Of a DNA stretch of 64,000 nt, positions 56,685 through 64,000 are shown in pieces (within the stretch, counting starts at the first letter, position 1; each line of letters starts with the position of its first letter). The DNA is from Rutstroemia sp. NJR-2017a BVV2 (taxonomy: Eukaryota > Ascomycota > Leotiomycetes > Helotiales > Rutstroemiaceae): the NCBI GenBank assembly GCA_002946415.1, contig NJPS01000011.1:248001-312000 (forward strand), read 5' to 3'. Made by a program: the position numbers and the translations under genes. The notes under the pieces were generated by a model, which was not told where the DNA came from, did not search any database, and saw only the letters and a list, made by a program, of their open reading frames with translations.

Positions 56685-58539
56685 GGGGGTGAGGGATAGT
56701 TGGGATGGAATTGGGGGTTGGGGCGGCTGGATGATTGGGATGGGATTGGATGGTGGAGTGGACGGAAAACACGATATGTATACTATGAATGCATGATATG
56801 AGCGAATGAGAGAGTATATGAATATTATAGACTTTTTAAGGGGGGGCTTTCTTGGCTTGGCTCGCTTGATTTTATTTTCATCGTATTGCTTGGGTTTTTG
56901 TCTTAGTGATTTGGTTGATGTGGATGTGATGTGATATGATTGTGTGAAGTGAGTGGTGTGTGACGGAGGGGGAGATCAATGGGGATATGTGATAGGAAGA
57001 TGGAATTGCGGGGTGTGATGGGAAGATGGAATCGAGGGTATGGGGGTGTGATGGGTGGCGGGGTGTATGATATTGGGAGGCAGGCGAATAGTAGATACAG
57101 GGAAGGGAGGAGAGAGGTAAGTGATATAGAGAGGAGAGAGTTCGCTTTAACTAGTAGATATTGATTCTTGAATAGTAACTCAGTGGGAGGCTTAAGGTGA
57201 GGAGTGAAGGATAGGGGAGAGGTACGGGTAAGTGGTGAAGGGGGGTAGCGGTAATTGGTGAGGAGTAGCGAAGTATCGAAGAACAGGGGAAGTAGAAGTG
57301 ATAAGTGGAGAGGAGAGGAGGGATATGTAACTAGGGGATAATTTATAAGTGGAGAGGAGGGGGGAGGTGGGGGAGAGGAGATTGGGTGGAGAGTAGGAGT
57401 TGAGATGGAAAGTTAGAATGGCAAGGTAGGAAGGTGGAGGGGAAGAAGTAATAGGTTAGAAGATTAAGGGCGAGGTGAAGGTGAATAGAGGAAGAGGGGA
57501 AAAGTAGGAATGAACAGGAAGACGCGGCCAATAGGAGGAACGCGATGATAGAGATATCCGTGATGTAAAACAAGAGGAGAATAAACAATCCTTGGTATCT
57601 GGGTTGAGAAGTAGTGTTTCTTTAGGCTTAGCTTAGCTAGGCTAAGTTGAGCGAAGAAGAGAGACTGATAGATTGAGGAAAGGAAGAGAGAAGGTAAAGT
57701 GTAGGCAATGATTTGGGGGAGGGGACTGCAAAAGCTATTGATATTCCCTCCTTTTTTTTTCGCGTTCATATCCTGATTTGCTAGGTGCGGTTCAGGAAAG
57801 AATGGGAATGGGGATGTGGAAGAGTAGAGATCATTACAGCTCAGTTGAGGGGGGATGGTAGTTACTGCAAGGAAGGAACTAAGTTCCTTATTGTGGACAG
57901 CACTTATAGTTGCATCAGTAGTAATAGTCGCGGAGATACAAATTGATTGTCACAGAGTTGATGGATGGTTTTCGCCTGGGACTGTGTTCAACGGCGGGTA
58001 GTACTTGGGTTGGATATTGGCTGGGGTGGAAAGGGATAAGGTTTGGTGGATTTCCGGCTTCGGGAAAAGATTGCGGAGTGGAGGGAAGAATGCGTGCATT
58101 TTGGAATTTAGCTGATGGTGAGTTATGGTGGCATAGGTGTGTGCTCTTTGTAGAAAGAGAAAAGAGGGGTAGCTGGAGGTAGAGAAGTGTTAACAAAGAA
58201 ATAGCAGGTATTCTCAAAGAACAGTTTTGAATAGAGAGGGCAGGTTTTCTTTTCCTTTTATTCCTTTGTAGCATTTATTCAAGGAATGGAAATTGTGAAA
58301 ATGGTTTTCATGAACTGGATCCTGTGCATGGAAAGCTCATTCGAATAGTAATATGTTCAGCTGATTGATTGTTGGAGTCGGCGGAAAGAAGAAATAGCTT
58401 TTTGATCGTGACGGGAGTCAGCGCGTAAGATCTGAGGATATGCGCAGGTGGCTTACTTGAATCGAGAAAGACGAAAAGATACTTGACGACCGGTCTGGAG
58501 TTATAGGCAGGAATCAACGACGCGGATCTGAAGCACGAA
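56685..58539. other. 1.9-kb non-coding stretch dominated by a purine (G/A)-rich tract
   Basis: No gene is supported. From about 56690, and most strongly at 56960-57540, the plus strand is overwhelmingly G and A, with many GGGG/GGAG runs. It ends near a T9 tract at 57752. Open frames on the minus strand there are Pro/Leu/Ser-rich artefacts of this bias. From 57780 the composition normalises. The last few hundred bases should hold the promoter of the repeat-protein gene at 58540. Confidence 0.55.
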
Positions 58540-60051
58540 ATGAGTGCATCGATAAGAGAACCGATTTGCAGTGTAGATTGGAGGCCTGATACGATTCCGA
58601 CCGGAGCTGGTGGTGGGGATACAACTTCTTTCACGGCAAGATATGGCCTTAAAGACGACGATGGTGCATGGGAACAAAACATCCGAGGTCATGCAAACGA
58701 ACACAAGGGTATGGATACAATACCACGAGGGTTTGCGAAGCAGGAGGAAGACGAAGAAGATGAATGCGACGGAGGAAACATGGATACTTGGGTTGAGGAT
58801 GAATATAGCGACGGCGATAAATCTCCTCGATTTGTGCAGCAGGTTCTAAGCTATATTCTCTACTTCTTCTTTCCTCCCCAGGTCGACTCAGAACACAAGC
58901 CTGTGGTTGATGAATATAGCGACGGGAATACGTCCCCCGGGTTCGTGCGTCGTATGCTCAGCTATATATTCTACTTCTTCTTTCCTCCCAAGACCGAATC
59001 GGTGGAGAAAGCTGTCGTCGAGGAATACAGCGACGGCAATAAGTCCCCCGGGTTCGTACGTCGTATACTCAGCTATATATTCTCCTTCGCCTTTCCTTCC
59101 GTGGTGGACTCTGCGCAGGATTCAAAGTTCGATGAATACAGCGACGATTCAGAGTTTCCCGGGCTCCTGCGCCGTGTGCTGAGCTGTATGCTGTCACTTC
59201 TAGTCCCTCCAGAGGTCAACCCATCACACGGCGCCAAGTTCAAGGAATCTAATGATATCGATGAATCACCCGGACTATTCCGTCGCAGCCTGAGTTACTT
59301 GTACTCCTTCCGCTTCCCTTCTATAATCGGTTTATCAAGCAGCTCCAACATAGATGCGAAATCCGATACGAACGACACAGACTCCATCTCCACCCCCTCA
59401 TCCTTTCTCCCCCTACCTCTCTCACCCCTATCCACCCTCCCCCCCTCTCCCATCCACTCCCCCCCCTTACAACCCCCTACCCGCACACCACCCCAAACCC
59501 TCACCCTCCACCTCTCCATCTTCTCCGCCACCAAACTCTCGCTCCTCTCCGCCCCCAAAAAGCACCCCTACTGGATGACCGTATACAGCGATATACCCAT
59601 GCACATGACCATCAGCCAGCTGAAGCGGATGTTCATCGCCGATCATGAGTTTCCGCTGATGCGTGCTGGTGGGGACAGGGAGTTGGGGACCAAGGGTTTG
59701 AAGATTAGGGGAGGGGGCCGGTGGTTGAGGCATGGGGGGAGGGGGGTGGGGGAGGAGTTGGAGTTAGGGTTGGGGGGGAGAGGGCGGTGCGGGGATTGGG
59801 TGGCGGTGGGGGTTGTGGTTTTGGGGAGTGGGAGTGGAGGGGCAGAAGAGGTTGGAATAGATGGAGATGTGGGTGGTATGAGTGGAGATGGGAAGAAAAG
59901 GAATACAGTAGTACCACAAGAACTGATGGATGAGATAGATGGTGTCACAGGAGCGAGACCTGGATGGCCTTTCAGGGGAGAGGTGAGGATGCCGGAGGAC
60001 AGCAGAGAATGGGTGACGAACCCGAAGGTGGAATTTCCATTGCCGGTTTGA
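58540..60051 (+). CDS. Unrecognised 503-aa protein with five tandem 37-residue repeats
   Basis: Single open frame from ATG 58540, family not recognised. Residues 1-85 are hydrophilic and acidic (KQEEDEEDE). Residues 88-272 form five units of exactly 37 residues (111 bp), whose Glu-Tyr/Ser starts lie at 58801, 58912, 59023, 59134 and 59245. Each has an acidic head, best seen as EYSDGNKSPGFVRR in unit 3, then a 12-14 residue hydrophobic segment ending in Phe-Pro (for example ILSYIFSFAFP), then a polar tail. Units 2 and 3 are most alike; unit 5 is most diverged (KESNDIDESPGLFRR). A Ser/Pro-rich linker follows (~285-325). A C-terminal region (~327-430, TLTLHLSIFSATKLSLL, then KKHPYWMTVYSDIPMHMTIS) has a ubiquitin-like feel, and a Gly-rich insert lies near 388-450. 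No signal peptide is seen. Function is unknown. Confidence 0.65.
   Translation: MSASIREPICSVDWRPDTIPTGAGGGDTTSFTARYGLKDDDGAWEQNIRGHANEHKGMDTIPRGFAKQEEDEEDECDGGNMDTWVEDEYSDGDKSPRFVQQVLSYILYFFFPPQVDSEHKPVVDEYSDGNTSPGFVRRMLSYIFYFFFPPKTESVEKAVVEEYSDGNKSPGFVRRILSYIFSFAFPSVVDSAQDSKFDEYSDDSEFPGLLRRVLSCMLSLLVPPEVNPSHGAKFKESNDIDESPGLFRRSLSYLYSFRFPSIIGLSSSSNIDAKSDTNDTDSISTPSSFLPLPLSPLSTLPPSPIHSPPLQPPTRTPPQTLTLHLSIFSATKLSLLSAPKKHPYWMTVYSDIPMHMTISQLKRMFIADHEFPLMRAGGDRELGTKGLKIRGGGRWLRHGGRGVGEELELGLGGRGRCGDWVAVGVVVLGSGSGGAEEVGIDGDVGGMSGDGKKRNTVVPQELMDEIDGVTGARPGWPFRGEVRMPEDSREWVTNPKVEFPLPV
58801..59355 (+). repeat. Five in-frame 111-bp tandem repeats
   Basis: Unit starts at 58801, 58912, 59023, 59134 and 59245 are spaced exactly 111 bp. 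Units 2 and 3 share long identical stretches (for example TCCCCCGGGTTCGT). Units 4 and 5 are clearly diverged, so the array is not recent, yet no unit has gained or lost a base. Confidence 0.9.
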
Positions 60052-60334
60052 GCAATATGTGATTGGCCGCGTAAAATGAAAATTGCTGATGTTATTTAAG
60101 TTGGCAGAGAGTTCCATTTCATCTCTTGGCTAGATAACAAGTGATGAGATATAAATCGTGAAAAACTTCCTCTGATATCAAGAGCCTGGCCTTGCAACAT
60201 TTTTTCCCCATCATTTGCCCAAGAAAAATTGCGTAAGTATATTTATCGAAGCTGAAAAATGATTCAGACCACTCTCAGCATTTCTATTCCAGTTCCACCA
60301 TTTCCGTATAACTGGTCATCCAGCAAACTAACTC

Positions 60335-61164
60335 CTAGGAGATATTTTCTTCTCTTTGGAATCTTGGAGCAACTTTTGCTTCCGCCTCAACCAACTTCGG
60401 CTTCAGTAGGCATTGTTTGTCAATCTTATGACTGTGATAGACACAAGCGTCCCCTATTCTCGGGTCCACTGGCTTTTTTAGAGGCGTTTGGCGGAAGTGA
60501 GTTCTAATCATAGTCATATAGTCCATGTTCAAATCAGGGGATGACTTCTTCAGCATTTCAACGATATCTTTATTATTCCACCCCTCTAATGCCTTATCAC
60601 CTGGGAGACATAAGATATACAAAAGCGAATGAAGGGCGTAAAGGCGATAACCCGAGCCCTGTTGAGTGTTTTGATACGCGTCGGTTATCAATGAGAGGGT
60701 GAGAATTAAGCGACTCGCATGTTGAGAAGTGCGAAGCATGTCCATGGCAGTATCCTGGAGTTGCGGTAGACATAATTTTTCGGCAAGCGTATAGAACGAT
60801 AAGAAATTCCAATTTTCCACTTTGGCTGCGTCATAGGTGTGTCAACGAAAGACGCCAGTATAGACCCATTCAATAAGAAGGTCAAAAGCCTCAACACTAT
60901 CTTCAGGAAAGCTCGCATAGTTGTTCTTTGCCTCGGCAAAGCCGCTCATGAACATCTTACTAAAATATGGGATCTTGTCGCACAGGAGCTTCTTGTGAAC
61001 TTTGAAAAGCTTCCCCTTTGAGGCCGGACCCACATGGAGGTCAACAATTTCGAATCCAAATCGTCTGGAACGATTCAGCATTATGTCAAATCGAGTATGA
61101 GCAGACTGGGAACTCACTGAAGAAAATCTTGGCTCTCAACAACTGTAGAAGCCGAGGACGCCAT
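60335..61164 (-). pseudogene. BTB/POZ domain gene interrupted by an in-frame TGA
   Basis: Exon 1 is 61164-61118 (MASSASTVVESQDFLQ), a 53-bp intron runs 61117-61065, and exon 2 is 61064-60335. The BTB domain reads FEIVDLHVGPASKGKLFKVH, then KKLLCDKIPYFSKMFMSGFA, FPEDSVEAFDLLIEWVYTG. At codon 90 (60844-60842) a TGA breaks the frame. The same frame then continues 168 codons with the family's C-terminal part (HTYDAAKVENWNFLSFYTLA, EKLCLPQLQDTAMDML), as in intact fungal BTB proteins. There is no other break, so the damage is a single substitution, a sequencing error, or recent loss. BTB proteins usually act as dimerisation or Cul3-adaptor modules. It is a paralogue of the gene at 63209-64000, which has an intron at the matching place. 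Confidence 0.7.
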
Positions 61165-63208
61165 GGCTAACACAAAAATCGATAGCAAGTTTGGTGTTTC
61201 AAGTTGTAGAGGTTGGAACTTGCAATGCAAGTGTGGTTCGTACTTAAACTGCGATTGATGGCTTCGTGCACCTGAAATAAACACGGCACGGCGTCTGTTC
61301 CGTCAAAATTAGCATTCATTCGCACAAGGCCAAACAGGAGTCTTACAATGTGGGATCCTAAACAGAGAATTCCCCTTGTGCTCGACGATAAGATGGTTGT
61401 GAAGGATATTTGGGAAAGCTGCGGTCGAGTTTGGGCTGGTGAAGTGTAGACAAGGAAAACACGAAATCATAGACCGCCCTGTAAACAAGGACTTCTTGCC
61501 GACTGCGCTGAAATTGATTCTTCAACTTTGCCCGAACTTCAAAGGTGAAATGACTGTGTGCTTCTGCTTGTATGGCGATAGCGTTGAGCGAAGTCGTGCT
61601 TGCGTTTATTTCAGTCTCCACAAGCCGCAGGCCTGAAAGATTGTCTGTGTAAGTAAGAAACCGAAATATCTAACTCCGTGGGGCCTGTTGCCACTTTGAA
61701 GAGCTCCCGGTTTGGTGACCGTGATTTGTGAATGGAGCGAGGGATGGATTCGTCCAAGGAATGAGTGGGAGGATTAGGAAGGGATTTTTTACTGACCAAG
61801 TTACGGACCAATGAGCTCTCCAAGTCTGGAAGCACCTCGAAAGAAATCAGGGAACAAGCATCATGCAGGACTCAGAGCATTTTGAAATTGTTTTGAAAGT
61901 GAAATTTCTGTAGAAAGGAAACTGAAGTTAAAGATCGACATCTCGCACAAACCGCTTGCTCGCGCCAAAGCCGAGTGAATATCGACGCGGAGTGAATATC
62001 GAAGCCGAGAGAATTTCAAAACTGAGCCGTTCTGCTGTCCAACGACCAAATTGGCCGTGGTTCATGGTTCTCTTGGATGAACAGCCAGATGAAGTCAAAA
62101 TATAGTTGGATATTGTGGGGCGCAGACTTCCTTTTACCGGCCTAGCGCAAGCCAATCGAGCGCACCTGTGGGTGAGAGGTGATTTGCTATGCCTCCTCTT
62201 GCTAGAATAATGACTGGTTTATTCCCTTTTTAGTCGTACGTAGTGATGATCTTGTTTTATATCTTCATCTCTATCTAGACCTGCTGTTGCGATGCGCATA
62301 CTCTCACTTTGAGCATCTTGTCATCTACTTCATCTTCACCCGCACCGCAAATATAACTAGATACTTCCACAAACCAGATCTCCTACAAAGGACCTTCCAT
62401 CCTTCTCCTCCTTCCTCCTGTAACAACCATCCATCTCATCCATCCTATACAAATGCACCTCACATCTCGAAGTCCAATTCCTTGGATCCACCGGATTTGG
62501 ATGAGGGCCCCTCCCGTGACCTTCTTCTCCCCCATACACTCCACACAATCCATACCCAAATCATCCGAGCTCTTCATCTTCTCCCAGAGCTCTGCTTTGG
62601 GAAGAGACGTCTAATTAAGATGTGGTCTACACATTCTGATAGCATGAAACCGTCATATTCTCAGTGGTGAAGCGGGATTCTGGTGTTAGATATTCGGCGA
62701 CAGGAGGAAGGCGAAGGAGTGTGAATCGGTAGGAACCCATACTTTAAATTCACAACCACGAATTTTTTTTTTTGGTGGATTTCCACGGCTGCCGTGCGTA
62801 GGTGAGTTTGGAGACGTCACGGCTGCTGCTCTACACATTTTGCTGGTCCTCCGCCTTTGTGAAAGTTGGAACTTTGGCCTGCTCTTGATGTATAGTGAAT
62901 GCGAGATATCTATCAGTCGACCCGACGTCCAGTTGTTGCGAGTAGACAGTGAGGGTTGATTCTGGACTACTTTAGTCTTTATCTTAACTTGCTATATGAG
63001 AGATCAATCCTGTGCTATTCAATCGCCTGATCTGATTTAATATTCTCCTTTGTAACAGTCCTAAAATGGCTCAAGTGATCTCCTCTAGCGACTTCCGTTG
63101 TGAAAACGCAATCCTTGCAACATTAATCGTTCGGATCTTTCCATGTCTTCCACCAAAATGATATATCTTCCACCCGCCCGTTCAATTCAAATCAGAACTG
63201 TTGAGTGT
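61165..63208. other. Gene-poor stretch between two BTB genes
   Basis: Includes the promoter of the left BTB gene. An 87-codon frame at 61621-61358 (minus) lacks an ATG start and a recognisable motif. The frame at 62287-62670 (plus) is Pro/His/Ser-rich and unconvincing. I see no transposon. Confidence 0.4.
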
Positions 63209-64000
63209 TTATGCCACTTTCTTTTGGGTACAAGGTTCATTCTCTCCATGTTGATGAAACTTGCACTTTTCCAATTTTCTAGGGTCCTCCACGATCGTTC
63301 CTGGAGGGTGCAACATCATCCTGTTTAATAGATCCAATCGGAGATCTTCATTTGAACCCAAAACCTTGTGCACATCTTGAATAGGGAAAATTTCGAATAG
63401 GTTGGCAAAGCGATATGCCGTGACTGTGAAGTGAAGCATATGGCATAGCAAGCGCTGGAACGGAGAACCCCTGGGTATCTTTTCGAAGCCATCAGAAATT
63501 TCTTCCGGCCTTAAAATTATTCTGCTGGTCGCTAGCCAGTTAATATAGATGTCAATGACTGAATCCATGAATTCTTGTATACAGAGCTTGTCTCCAAGGC
63601 AGTACACATCAAAGGCATCCCACACCTCGAGTTTCGGTGCAGCTTTTGTTGAGATACGACGGATCTTTCCGAAGTAAATCCAACCGAGGAGAACGTCAAA
63701 CGATTGCGGAGTATCCTCTGGGAACGAAGCTTTAAGGTCCTGCCCTTCCTTGAAACCACCGTTGAACATTTTTGCAAAGTAAGGAAGCTTCAAGCTTGTC
63801 ACAAAGAATACTTTTGTGGATGCGGAAATCTTCTTATCAGGTCCTACGAATAATTCGACGAATTCCGTTCCTACTGTTCTACTAATCTGTTAGGATCACA
63901 AGATATATTTCGACAGAATTTCAGAACTCACTCCAAGAAATCTGGACTCTCCTCTCGAGAACGTTTGAGAGATACAGCCTCCGCACGCTGCTTCTCAGCT
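63209..64000 (-). CDS. BTB/POZ domain protein (5' end beyond the right edge)
   Basis: Partial gene: exon from the edge to 63932 (AEKQRAEAVSLKRSREESPD FLE), a 53-bp intron 63931-63879, and exon 63878-63209. The visible part is about 245 aa. The BTB domain shows GTEFVELFVGPDKKISASTK, LPYFAKMFNGGFKEGQDLKA, SFPEDTPQSFDVLLGWIYFG. Then come the C-terminal helices (DAFDVYCLGDKLCIQEFMDS, RPEEISDGFEKIPRGSPFQR). The stretch KISASTKVFFVTSL, where paralogues have KKLLCDKI, is diverged at the usual KKLL-type helix. The upstream basic segment suggests a longer N-terminus outside the window. Likely an adaptor-type protein; partner unknown. Confidence 0.8.

Noticed and set aside
57343..57769. Minus-strand open frames over the purine-rich tract
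   Set aside because: Low-complexity Ser/Leu/Pro artefacts of the G/A bias, with no start context or homology pattern.
59295..59948. Minus-strand frames over the repeat gene (for example 59643-59948)
   Set aside because: They arise from the C-rich/G-rich skew and have Pro/Ser-only composition.
60842..60844. Programmed stop-codon readthrough in the BTB gene
   Set aside because: The TGA is followed by CAC, not the CTA context known to promote readthrough, and no conservation is visible here.

Overview
The window is nuclear DNA of a filamentous ascomycete. Genes are split by short GT-AG introns, mostly 47-86 bp. Housekeeping genes dominate and there is no bacterial-style operon. The protein set and the intron pattern suggest a leotiomycete of the Sclerotiniaceae type (Botrytis/Sclerotinia relatives); this comes from recognising protein families, not from a search. 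No rRNA, tRNA, CRISPR array or intact transposon was seen.

Left part (1-19 kb). A partial mitochondrial DEAD-box helicase (MRH4-like) runs off the left edge. A DHA1-type MFS transporter follows, then a gene-poor stretch with decayed coding traces (3.6-5.6 kb). Next come a divergent pair of oxidoreductases (MDR enoyl reductase-like and SDR), a small two-transmembrane protein, and the divergent ribosome-biogenesis pair NOC3/NIP7. A ten-exon DHA2 MFS efflux pump sits next to a Zn2Cys6 transcription factor. The upstream regions of this pump and this regulator share the 8-mer CGGAGTTT, so the pair looks like a regulator with its transporter.

Centre (19-35 kb). One giant three-exon gene encodes midasin (MDN1/REA1, about 4,943 aa), with all six Walker A motifs, the acidic linker and the C-terminal MIDAS site visible. 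It is divergent from mitochondrial ribosomal protein bL12m. NOC3, NIP7 and MDN1 all act in 60S subunit maturation.

Right part (35-58 kb). A basic orphan protein lies in a gene-poor stretch that also holds a pseudogene trace, an inverted repeat and a diverged dispersed repeat. Then follow a PEBP-family protein, CTK3 (CTD kinase gamma) divergent from pyrroline-5-carboxylate reductase (which carries an apparent 1-nt frameshift), HAT1 divergent from a ZIP metal transporter, a CDC4-like F-box/WD40 protein with an eight-bladed propeller, and the pyruvate dehydrogenase E1 alpha subunit. Purine-rich DNA lies downstream of the last two.

Right end (58-64 kb). This looks accessory. A 503-aa unrecognised protein contains five tandem units of exactly 37 residues (111 bp), each with an acidic Tyr-Ser-Asp head and a short hydrophobic segment. 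Two related BTB/POZ genes follow, one interrupted by an in-frame TGA and one cut by the window edge. The 37-residue repeat protein is the best candidate here for an undescribed family.
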